From CAZPUS01 sp964589825 (lineage in GTDB: Bacteria > Fibrobacterota > Chitinivibrionia > Chitinivibrionales > WJKA01), in assembly GCA_964589825.1 (NCBI GenBank), contig CAZPUS010000069.1, positions 1 to 8,514 of the forward strand: DNA of 8,514 nt. The letters are read 5' to 3'. Both the position numbers and the translations under genes were made by a program. Of the stretch, positions 1 through 6,948 are shown in pieces (positions within the stretch are counted from its first letter, which is position 1; every line of letters starts with the position of its first letter). The notes under the pieces were generated by a model. It did not search any database, was not told the DNA's origin, and saw only the letters and a list, made by a program, of their open reading frames with translations.

Positions 1-46
1 GGTTGTATATAGGTATTGGTTACTCTTCAATTTATTGTGTTAGAAA

Positions 47-952
47 GTGGGTTATCCACCTATGGCTCCACCGGACGGAAAACCTGATGTACGTATACAA
101 TGGTTATCTGAGCAAACAAAAGATCGAATAAAATCGGTAATTCATTTTATCCCTTTTACGCTGAGACGTATTACCGCCCATAAAAGACAATGGCCTGATT
201 TTTTGCTCATTGGTGCGCATAAATCCGGCACGACATCCTTTTTTGAATATCTTATACAACACCCCGATATTTTTCCCCCATTCACTAAAGAGATTAGCTT
301 TTTTGATTTTAACAGAGATAGACACCTTTCGTGGTATCGTGCACATTTCCCTCTTATATACATTGGGGAAACCACTGCTATTACTGGTGAAGCTACAACC
401 AATTATATTTTCTGGCCGGATACCGCGAAAGCAATATCGAATTTTTCTCCACGTCTTAAACTGATTGTGTTGCTTCGAAATCCTGTAGATCGTGCGATTT
501 CGCATTATTGGCACAATGTAAGACGAGGCCGTGAAAAGTTACCCATGATGAAAGCTTTTAAAAATGAATCTGAAAGGATTCCATTTCATAGTTCTGAGGA
601 AAATAAAATTCAATATGACAGGGCTCAACAGTATGCACTTTTTCATTATTCATATATTAAAAGAGGCATGTATGCAGAGCAGTTGAAAAGGTTTCTGCGT
701 TTTTTTTCGCGCGAGCAGTTGTTAGTGCTGCAAAGTGAAACACTTTTTTTACAACCTGTCAAGTTAATTAAAGAGACGTTCGCGTTTCTTGGAGTAGATT
801 TTGGCTACATACCAGATGACTTGACGCCAAGAAGAGTTGGTAACTCTGAAAAAGAAGAAGATAGAGAAGCACGTAATTATCTGCGATCCATTTTCCATCC
901 AGCAAATCAGGAGTTATTTAATCTTTTGGATACCAGATTCGATTGGGATTGA
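47..952 (+). CDS. PAPS-dependent sulfotransferase, heparan-sulfate N-/O-sulfotransferase-like
   Basis: Predicted to transfer sulfate from PAPS to an acceptor, most likely a sugar of a polysaccharide. The 5'-phosphosulfate loop is GAHKSGTTS (residues 57-65, Lys59), and it is followed by KEISFFD (81-87), the lysine-glutamate/FF motif seen in heparan-type sulfotransferases. The 3'-phosphate site lies in LIVLLRNPVDRAISHYWH (139-156), with Arg144 and Ser152 as the expected ligands. At 301 aa it is the normal size for a single-domain enzyme. There is no signal peptide, so it is probably cytosolic. An in-frame TAG at 41-43 shows that the gene starts inside the window. The start is uncertain: GTG at 47 or ATG at 62 (5 residues shorter), neither with a strong ribosome binding site. 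The stop is followed by eight Ts and then the large palindrome. The acceptor is not determinable from sequence. It is AT-rich compared with the genes after 3459. Confidence 0.9.
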   Translation: MGYPPMAPPDGKPDVRIQWLSEQTKDRIKSVIHFIPFTLRRITAHKRQWPDFLLIGAHKSGTTSFFEYLIQHPDIFPPFTKEISFFDFNRDRHLSWYRAHFPLIYIGETTAITGEATTNYIFWPDTAKAISNFSPRLKLIVLLRNPVDRAISHYWHNVRRGREKLPMMKAFKNESERIPFHSSEENKIQYDRAQQYALFHYSYIKRGMYAEQLKRFLRFFSREQLLVLQSETLFLQPVKLIKETFAFLGVDFGYIPDDLTPRRVGNSEKEEDREARNYLRSIFHPANQELFNLLDTRFDWD

Positions 953-962
953 TTTTTTTTAG

Positions 963-1125
963 ACCTAAATGGAGTGCTTGTTTTGATGAAAGCTGCTGTG
1001 AGCCGTGCTGCTATTGTGTTCTCGAAAACCATGGGGCAACCTTGTTGGTTGTCTCATGATTTTCGAAAATATAAGAGTAGTGCGGATTGTAGCAGATTGT
1101 GCGAACAAGACCGCTCAAGTTAGGT
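963..1125 (+). repeat. 163-nt ungapped imperfect palindrome (giant hairpin)
   Basis: The arms 963-1041 and 1047-1125 pair in one register (paired positions sum to 2088) around the 5-nt loop TTGTT (1042-1046), without any insertion or deletion. Hand count of the 79 positions read as + strand RNA: 52 Watson-Crick, 14 G-U and 13 mismatches (7 of them G-A). The outer ends are ACCTAA (963-968) and TTAGGT (1120-1125). The inner part (1014-1041 with 1047-1074) is the best paired, with only two mismatches. It fills the gap between the sulfotransferase stop and the next gene start, 10 nt after the first and 20 nt before the second. Candidates are a foldback MITE or palindromic repeat (ERIC, YPAL and Correia elements are known analogues in form), a structured RNA in the transcript, or a decayed integron attC. 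Only one copy is visible here. The structure itself is seen directly; its role is unknown. Confidence 0.9.
986..1123 (+). CDS. possible 45-codon small ORF inside the palindrome
   Basis: ATG at 986 opens a 45-codon frame to TAG at 1121-1123. It begins MKAAVSRAAIVFSK and ends CEQDRSS. A GGAG (971-974) lies 11 nt upstream, a longish spacing for a ribosome binding site. The frame runs through both arms and the loop of the hairpin, so its lack of stops may be chance in a sequence constrained by pairing. I recognise no family. The product would be small, basic and Cys-containing (three Cys). It is more likely incidental than a real gene. Confidence 0.15.
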   Translation: MKAAVSRAAIVFSKTMGQPCWLSHDFRKYKSSADCSRLCEQDRSS

Positions 1126-1145
1126 AAAATAAAGAATAGATATTT

Positions 1146-2291
1146 ATGAAGATATTGCAGCTGCTGTACGATGATTTGGGAAATCCGTGGCTAAACGGCG
1201 GGGGACCTATAGCCGTAAGAATTATTGCTGATTATATGGCAGCGCATGGGCATAGTACTATGCTGGTGTGTGGTAATCATCCAAATGTGCGCATGGATAA
1301 AACTCAGAATAGCAAGATTGAGATAACAAGAATAGGTACAGGTACATGGGGGTACTTCATTTCGCGCGTGACGTATGCACTTTCTGCTTTTTATTATTTG
1401 TTAAGGAATATTAACAAGTATGACATAGTGGTAGATAACACTAGTCCGTTTTCCCCGACATTCTCGTTTCTTTTTTCGGGGAAAAAGCCGGTTGTAGCGA
1501 ATGTGACTGCGTTATTTCGGGAAATGACGTTTAGAAAGAACCTGGCCTATGCGCTGCCGTCATTCTTCTTTGAAAAAATAATACTTTCTTCTTATTGTTA
1601 CTATACCACGATTTCACCCTTAACTAAAGAATATATCCCTAAATCGAAAAAATGTTTTATTGTACCTGTAGGCATAGATCTGGAAGAAATCCCCCTGGCT
1701 GATAATGTACTTAAAGAAAATTATATTGCTTTTTTGGGAAGGCTGGAGATGTTTGGTAAGGGGATTGATATACTCATTAATTCTATAGAACAAATAAAGG
1801 AGTATTGCAGAGAACACGGATTAAAGTGCAAAATAGCAGGTACGGGAAAAGATATGGCAAAGCTTAAAAGAATGATAACACAAAAGAAAATTGAAGACAT
1901 CTGTCAATGCATTGGAAGAATAGATGGAGGGGAAAAGTACGAGTTTTTGCAAAAAGCTATGCTTCTGGTATTTCCGACCAGGTTCGAATTATTTGGAAGA
2001 GTTGCTATAGAGGCCCAGGTGTGCGGGACTCCGGTTATAGGCTCTGATATACCGGCATTGAAATTTGCGGTTTCTGATGGAAACAGCGGAACATTACTAC
2101 CCCCGGAGCGTTTTGATCTGTTTGCCAGCGAAATGTTATCATTTTTAAAAGATTCGGAAAAAAGAGAACGTTATTCCCACAGTGCAATTAATTATGGCCG
2201 TCAGTTTGACAGGAGGATTTTTCTTAAACGTCGTCTTGATGCGTATAATGAAATAATTGCTGACCATTTACGTAGAAAAAATAGAATATGA
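1146..2291 (+). CDS. GT4-type glycosyltransferase (GT-B fold)
   Basis: A retaining glycosyltransferase that adds a sugar from a nucleotide-sugar donor to a growing glycan at the cytosolic face of the membrane. The N-terminal domain begins MKILQLLYDD and has the glycine-rich acceptor loop NGGGPIAVR (residues 17-25). The C-terminal donor domain starts near residue 193 with YIAFLGRLEMFGKGID (193-208). It has the donor-site E-x7-E motif, Glu281 and Glu289 in ELFGRVAIE, followed by CGTPVIGSDIPAL (293-305). The length of 381 aa is usual for GT4. ATG at 1146 is 20 nt after the palindrome with no clear Shine-Dalgarno sequence. The last codons overlap the deacetylase start (ATGA), so the two are probably co-translated. 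The sugar and acceptor cannot be read from the sequence. Confidence 0.9.
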   Translation: MKILQLLYDDLGNPWLNGGGPIAVRIIADYMAAHGHSTMLVCGNHPNVRMDKTQNSKIEITRIGTGTWGYFISRVTYALSAFYYLLRNINKYDIVVDNTSPFSPTFSFLFSGKKPVVANVTALFREMTFRKNLAYALPSFFFEKIILSSYCYYTTISPLTKEYIPKSKKCFIVPVGIDLEEIPLADNVLKENYIAFLGRLEMFGKGIDILINSIEQIKEYCREHGLKCKIAGTGKDMAKLKRMITQKKIEDICQCIGRIDGGEKYEFLQKAMLLVFPTRFELFGRVAIEAQVCGTPVIGSDIPALKFAVSDGNSGTLLPPERFDLFASEMLSFLKDSEKRERYSHSAINYGRQFDRRIFLKRRLDAYNEIIADHLRRKNRI

Positions 2292-3301
2292 TATATAAAA
2301 GAGTTATTAAAAAAGCGTTGAACAGAATGCTGTTTTTTTCAGGCATACCTGCAGTTGTGTCAGGAAGAAACAAAAGATCTGTTAAGATATTGCTTTATCA
2401 CCGGATATGTGAACACGAAAGCGGTACTTTTAAGAACAATTCACGGGTTACTCCATCAGCATTTCACCGTCAAATAAAGTATCTGCATGATAACGGCTAT
2501 TCTTTTATTTCATTACAAGAAATTGCAGCGTGCGTGAAAAACAATGAATTGCTTCCTTATAAAACCGTGGCGATTACATTTGACGATGGATACAGAGATA
2601 ACTATCTAAATGCCTGGCCGGTTCTTAAAAAGTATAATGTCCCTGCAACCATTTTTGTAACCACATCGTTTATAAAGGGTAAACACACTATTTGGCTTGA
2701 TACAGTTGATTTAGTGGTTAATCGGACCCAAAAAAAGAAGGTGTATTATAACGGGCATACTTTCGACCTCTCTTCTGCTGCAGGAAGATATACATTATTC
2801 AGATATACAGTAAATTTATTGAAATTGAAACAAAAGGATGAAATTAAAGCAGGTGTTGAAGAATTATGTCGGGTATTAGATTGTCATGTAGAAGATAAAC
2901 CGGATGCACGGACCAATCTTTCTTGGGATGAAGTAACACAGATGCAGCAAAGCGTTGTTTCGTTCGGTGCACATGGATGTGTACACATTTCATTAGCTCA
3001 TCAATCGGATAAAACGGTGGAGAATGAAATCGTATCCTCAAAAAGAGCAATTGAACAACATACAGGCACTGTGTGTGACACGTTCGCATATCCTTATGGT
3101 CAGGATTATAATTACGATGGAAGAACCATTTCGATTCTCAGAGATAATGGGTTTGTGTGTGCATGTGCAGTAAATGAGCGCTTCAGTATTTTTCCTCCTG
3201 ATTTATTGCGATTAACCCGCATAAGCATAGAAGGTTATGACTCGTTAATCGATTTTAAATGTAAGCTTTCAGGCATTTCTGTGTTACGGCTGAATAAATA
3301 A
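2288..3301 (+). CDS. NodB-type (CE4) polysaccharide deacetylase
   Basis: Predicted metal-dependent hydrolase that removes N- or O-acetyl groups from a sugar polymer or its lipid-linked precursor. The three CE4 motifs are present: TFDDGY (residues 97-102, catalytic base Asp99 and metal ligand Asp100), AHGCVH (228-233, metal ligands His229 and His233), and AYPYGQ (267-272). KILLYHRI (33-40) before the domain is typical of this group. There is an insertion of roughly 80 residues between motifs 1 and 2 (about 130-212). No cleavable signal peptide is evident; residues 14-25 are only a short hydrophobic stretch, so a cytosolic or membrane-associated location is likely. The ATG overlaps the glycosyltransferase stop by 4 nt and has no good ribosome binding site, which fits translational coupling. 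It is AT-rich like its two upstream neighbours. Confidence 0.92.
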   Translation: MIYKRVIKKALNRMLFFSGIPAVVSGRNKRSVKILLYHRICEHESGTFKNNSRVTPSAFHRQIKYLHDNGYSFISLQEIAACVKNNELLPYKTVAITFDDGYRDNYLNAWPVLKKYNVPATIFVTTSFIKGKHTIWLDTVDLVVNRTQKKKVYYNGHTFDLSSAAGRYTLFRYTVNLLKLKQKDEIKAGVEELCRVLDCHVEDKPDARTNLSWDEVTQMQQSVVSFGAHGCVHISLAHQSDKTVENEIVSSKRAIEQHTGTVCDTFAYPYGQDYNYDGRTISILRDNGFVCACAVNERFSIFPPDLLRLTRISIEGYDSLIDFKCKLSGISVLRLNK

Positions 3302-3387
3302 TTCATTGCCAATAAGCGGATTACTATGCACATTCCGATGAAATCCTGTATTTTTTGTCCGATTATTGCCTGTTTTTTTATTACCCG

Positions 3388-3414
3388 TTGATAGCGGCGC
3401 ATGCAGTTTATAAT
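3388..3414 (+). promoter_or_regulatory. possible sigma70-type promoter for the YfhO-family gene
   Basis: A perfect -10 hexamer TATAAT (3409-3414) is preceded by TTGATA (3388-3393), 5 of 6 for the -35 consensus, but the spacer is only 15 bp instead of about 17. The start point would be near 3421, about 38 nt before the ATG at 3459; AAAAGAG (3445-3451) is a weak ribosome binding site. A small inverted repeat overlaps the site (GCGGCGCAT 3394-3402 with ATGCCGC 3415-3421, one bulge). The rest of the 157-nt gap 3302-3458 holds two T-runs (3351-3356, 3373-3379) but no strong terminator stem. Confidence 0.35.
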
Positions 3415-3458
3415 ATGCCGCCTCTCATCCTCAATCCCGTATCGAAAAGAGTCCTTTC

Positions 3459-5888
3459 ATGACACAAAGTAAAAATCGGCAGTCGCCAACCCCCGCAGAA
3501 TCATCGCACTCCTCATTTGCTGCGTTTTTTGAAAAACGATGGATGCCGCCGTTGCTTCTTATCCTTGTCGGTGTGCTTTACTTTTTACCCCACCTCAGCG
3601 GGAATGTAATGATCGCCGGGTCCGATGATTCTCCCGACGACTGGTACGAAAAGGGGTATTATGGCGGGACGGTAGAGAATATTGACGACCGTATTTCCCC
3701 GAAAAATGCTGGAACCAATGTGATGGACAGGCGCTTCGGCAAATTCATTAATCCGGCATTCGGTTTTTATTATATCTTTCCCAAATATTATGCGCGTACC
3801 CTGGAGTACCTGTTCTGGACAATCGTGGCCGGGTTGCTGATGTACTGGTTTCTCAGGTATATGGGAGTGTCCCGATGGATTTGTTTTATCGGGGGGCTCG
3901 GTTTTATGTGTATGCCGGCAATGCAGTCTCTTGTCCTCGCAGGACATTTTGCAAAGATGGAGGTGATCGCGTTGATACCCGGGATCATGTTATGCACCGA
4001 GCAGTTATTGCGTAAAGTGTCGTGGCCTGCAATGCTGGGCCTTCCGGTTTTTATCGCCTTTAGTATTTACTCCAGGCATCTGCAGATGGCGTATTTCGTA
4101 TTATTGCTGATGGGTCTTTACTTTGTGGTAAAAATGCTTTATGCATTTGTAAAAAAGGAGGTGACATTCAAAGATGCGCTGGCACGCGGCGGGGCGTTTG
4201 GTTTTTCGCTGGTGCTTGCGGCTACCATGACCGCCATGTGTACCTTCCCCGCAATGCACCATACTCAGCAGGTTTCCAAACGCGCCGGAGGAGTAGGGTA
4301 TCAGTACGCTGCCTCCTATTCACTTCATGCTGAAGAAGCGCTTTCTTTTATCGTTCCCGATTTTTCGGGATGGGGAGGGACGTATTGGGGTGAGAATCCG
4401 CTGAAGCTCAATTCAGAATATTTCGGAGTCGTATTCGTGGCGCTTGCCTTTTTATTCTTTTTGTACAGACGCCGCTCGTTTTACGAGTATGTCTGGGCCG
4501 GAATAATCATATTCGCTTTTCTCTTTACACTCGGGCCAAATACGCCGGTACACAGGATGGCCTATCATCTCATACCCGGGATCAAATCGTTCCGTGCACC
4601 AAGCATGATGTATATATGGGTTTTTTTCGGGGGTATCGTAGTTGCGTGTTTTGCCATGGAGGAGCTGATTCGTGCCAGGATAAATCTTTCCGCACTGCAG
4701 TGGAAAAGGGTGATGTGGATTTCGGGGGCATGTGTAGCCGTATTGTTTATACTTATGCTCACGGCACCGTCGATTGCACGGACAATGGGACCCGGTGAGA
4801 ATACACGCGGGTTTCGGGCGCTTATGCAGCACATGGGGCAGATACGTGCGGGCGCGATTGTCGCATTTATCTCCGTGGCGATGTTTTTTGCAGTCTATTT
4901 TATGTGGGTTAAAGGCAAAATTCCCTTCGGGGTATTTGTGGGTACTATTGCTGCTGTCGTGTTATTCGACGCCATTCGGGCCTCACGGCCGTTTCTGGCG
5001 CACGCAACCAAGCCAAAACAGGCCTATAAAACCCATGTGGCGTCCATCAATAAATTGTCCCGGTATTTTAATGAAGAGGATGAGTCCTTATACAGGGTGC
5101 ATACCATGCTCGGAATGGGCAAAAGTGTAATTCCGGATGTAGAGCTTGCCGCACGCAGGGACGATTTTATGAACAAACGCTTCCATCATTTGTATACTGC
5201 ACTTACCAACGCCCGGTCCATGCGGCAATTTAAAAACATCCTGAGTTTTTTGAATACAAAATATGTAGTCACCGGTGCGCGGACACAACTGCCCGTATTA
5301 AAAAAAATCGATGAATTGTCCTTATATTCGGGAAAGATCAAGGTGCATGTATACAAAAACTCCGATTATTTTCCACGGTATTATTGTGCGGACGAGATTA
5401 TCGTACGTGAAAATCCCCGTGATGCCATCTTCGATAAATTGCGTGCTTCGTCATTGTCTCCCGATTTTGCACTCATCGAGCCGCAGCACTCGCATCTGGT
5501 CGAAAAGGTTGATCAGGCGGTCGATTCCGCAGATACGGCAATCGGGCGATGTGAGGTAGAAGTCCTTACATACGATGCACGTCAAGGCCATTCGGTGGTA
5601 AAGGTCGATAGCGATGCGCCGCGTGTACTCATATGTTCGGAGAATTATCTCAAAGGATGGCGTGCGACTGTCAACGGGGAACCTGTCGAGGTTTTTGCAG
5701 TTAATTATTTGTGGAAAGGAGTGGTTATACCTGCCGGGGAATCGAGAGTCGAATACACGTTCAGCTCTTCGATCGCCACGAAGTATCGAAAGGTAACTGC
5801 CGCAAGCGTTGCGCTGTATATACTTCTTGTTATTGGCTATGGCGTAGTTGCCGTACGGAGCGGAAACCGCCGTGGTGCTTCTGTATGA
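3459..5888 (+). CDS. YfhO-family multi-pass membrane protein (GT-C-like)
   Basis: An 809-residue integral membrane protein of the YfhO type. The first membrane segment is at about 29-47. A long polar loop follows with an acidic motif GSDDSPDDW, in the place where GT-C enzymes and YfhO carry a conserved Asp. A series of hydrophobic segments then runs to about residue 510, and a soluble region contains LNTKYVVT (near 598), a family landmark. Near 730 lies NYLKGWRATVNGEPVEV, the characteristic C-terminal beta domain, and the last membrane helix is at about 781-801. Bacillus YfhO is implicated in glycosylating lipoteichoic acid; elsewhere the role is mostly unknown, so I infer transfer of a lipid-linked sugar outside the membrane but no specific substrate. 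It is richer in GC than the three upstream genes and has its own possible promoter, so it may not belong to their transcription unit. Confidence 0.85.
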   Translation: MTQSKNRQSPTPAESSHSSFAAFFEKRWMPPLLLILVGVLYFLPHLSGNVMIAGSDDSPDDWYEKGYYGGTVENIDDRISPKNAGTNVMDRRFGKFINPAFGFYYIFPKYYARTLEYLFWTIVAGLLMYWFLRYMGVSRWICFIGGLGFMCMPAMQSLVLAGHFAKMEVIALIPGIMLCTEQLLRKVSWPAMLGLPVFIAFSIYSRHLQMAYFVLLLMGLYFVVKMLYAFVKKEVTFKDALARGGAFGFSLVLAATMTAMCTFPAMHHTQQVSKRAGGVGYQYAASYSLHAEEALSFIVPDFSGWGGTYWGENPLKLNSEYFGVVFVALAFLFFLYRRRSFYEYVWAGIIIFAFLFTLGPNTPVHRMAYHLIPGIKSFRAPSMMYIWVFFGGIVVACFAMEELIRARINLSALQWKRVMWISGACVAVLFILMLTAPSIARTMGPGENTRGFRALMQHMGQIRAGAIVAFISVAMFFAVYFMWVKGKIPFGVFVGTIAAVVLFDAIRASRPFLAHATKPKQAYKTHVASINKLSRYFNEEDESLYRVHTMLGMGKSVIPDVELAARRDDFMNKRFHHLYTALTNARSMRQFKNILSFLNTKYVVTGARTQLPVLKKIDELSLYSGKIKVHVYKNSDYFPRYYCADEIIVRENPRDAIFDKLRASSLSPDFALIEPQHSHLVEKVDQAVDSADTAIGRCEVEVLTYDARQGHSVVKVDSDAPRVLICSENYLKGWRATVNGEPVEVFAVNYLWKGVVIPAGESRVEYTFSSSIATKYRKVTAASVALYILLVIGYGVVAVRSGNRRGASV

Positions 5889-5980
5889 AAAAAGTATCCT
5901 GCAGCGTTGCGAGTGTAAAGTTACCGATTGACGCAGGGGGAAAAGGTGGATATGCCGTGCTGTTTCGATCCCGTGTATAG
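5885..5980 (+). other. doubtful 31-codon ORF overlapping the YfhO-family stop
   Basis: ATG at 5885 overlaps the preceding TGA by the ATGA pattern usual for coupled genes and opens a 31-codon frame beginning MKKVSCSVASVKLPIDAGG and ending at TAG 5978-5980. I recognise no family. A second frame, with ATG at 5952 just downstream of purine-rich sequence, continues into the antisense of znuB. This could be the start of a decayed gene whose remainder is lost at the convergent junction, or chance. Nothing else is visible in the 190-nt gap 5889-6078. Confidence 0.15.
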
Positions 5981-6078
5981 CGGTGCACGTGTAATATATG
6001 CCTGTTTCGGTCCTGATGGGTGGGAGGATTTGCAGTGGGGCAGCTCTGCGGTTGGCGTATACCGTGATACCCGGTTGC

Positions 6079-6948
6079 TCAGAACTCTTTGTGCAACGAG
6101 GGTTTTATCCATGAACGGTACACGTAACAGCCCACGCATACCAGAAGGTAGACGCCCGCGGCCAGAAGAATAATCAGTGCGCCTGCCGGGAGATCGGGAG
6201 CGTAGCTGAGTGCGATTCCGCTGCTGGTATAGGCGGCGCACAGCAGTATCGCCCACACCATTATTACCCAGAGCCGATGTGCAAAATGGATCGCAGTAGC
6301 GGCAGGGAGTGCAAGAAGTGCGATGACCATTATTATACCTACGATATGTACCATCACTACGATGCATAAAGATGCAAGGCACAAAAGAAGAATGTAAAGC
6401 AATCCGGTGCGTATCCCGCGAAGACGCGCAAATTCTTCATCAAAGCTCATCGCCTGCAGCCGGTAATAAAAAATAACGGTAAATATAACGATAATCACAT
6501 CGAGCAATGCCATAATCCACAGTTCACGGGCTCCCACCATGAGAATATCCCCGAACAGGTAACTCATCAGATGTGTTGTATACCCGGGAGTCGCAAAGAC
6601 GAAGAGTATTCCCAGCGCCATTCCGGTTGCCCACAGCGCACTTAATATCGTATCTTCGCGCTGGTTGCCGTATTTTGAAAAAAGACCTATGATCACAGCG
6701 GCACAAATCCCGGCCGCAAGGGCACCATGCATTGGCACGATGAATTCCCAGCCGTAGTGATGACGAAGAAATATTACCGCCCCGATGCCGCCAAGTAACG
6801 TATGGGCTATTGCACCGGCAATCGAGGTGATACGACGCACGGTAACGAAGGTACCGATAATACCGCATGCAACAGAACCGAGAAGGCCTGCCACAAGCGC
6901 GTTCTGAAGAAAAGGGAATTTAACCAGTGCCGAAAAGAATTCACTCAT
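6079..6948 (-). CDS. znuB: zinc ABC transporter permease, ABC-3 family
   Basis: Membrane channel subunit of a metal importer; the dimer is expected to move Zn2+ across the inner membrane when ZnuC hydrolyses ATP. From the ATG at 6948 the protein is 289 aa, normal for ABC-3 permeases, with about eight or nine hydrophobic segments. The N-terminal stretch GTFVTVRRITSIAGAIAHT (residues 32-50) and LLGGIG are typical of the family. SFDEEFARLRGIRT (168-181) is the cytosolic coupling-helix region that contacts the ATPase, and ALLALPAATA (210-219) is also conserved. A GTG at 6972 would add eight residues, but the ATG fits family N-termini (MSEFFSALVKFPFL) and has GAGG 9 nt upstream. The start overlaps the znuC stop by 8 nt. 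Manganese or iron transport cannot be excluded from the permease alone. Confidence 0.92.
   Translation of the reverse strand: MSEFFSALVKFPFLQNALVAGLLGSVACGIIGTFVTVRRITSIAGAIAHTLLGGIGAVIFLRHHYGWEFIVPMHGALAAGICAAVIIGLFSKYGNQREDTILSALWATGMALGILFVFATPGYTTHLMSYLFGDILMVGARELWIMALLDVIIVIFTVIFYYRLQAMSFDEEFARLRGIRTGLLYILLLCLASLCIVVMVHIVGIIMVIALLALPAATAIHFAHRLWVIMVWAILLCAAYTSSGIALSYAPDLPAGALIILLAAGVYLLVCVGCYVYRSWIKPSLHKEF

Noticed and set aside
953..960. Run of eight Ts after the sulfotransferase stop as an intrinsic terminator
   Set aside because: There is no GC-rich stem immediately before it. The only strong hairpin nearby starts after the T-run, and its own 3' flank on the + strand is A-rich.
963..1125. 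Retron msr-msd or diversity-generating element
   Set aside because: A long hairpin is reminiscent of msd, but no reverse transcriptase or other partner gene is adjacent; the neighbours are ordinary glycan enzymes.
3317..3379. Terminator after the deacetylase gene (GGATT/AATCC stem followed by T-runs)
   Set aside because: The stem is 5 bp with a loop of about 20 nt, and the T-runs are not directly adjacent; too weak to call.
5928..6173. 81-codon + strand ORF from TTG across the znuB 3' end
   Set aside because: It lies largely antisense to the well-supported znuB gene, and its product resembles no family I recognise. A faint similarity to a PriA N-terminus split over two frames was too weak to claim.
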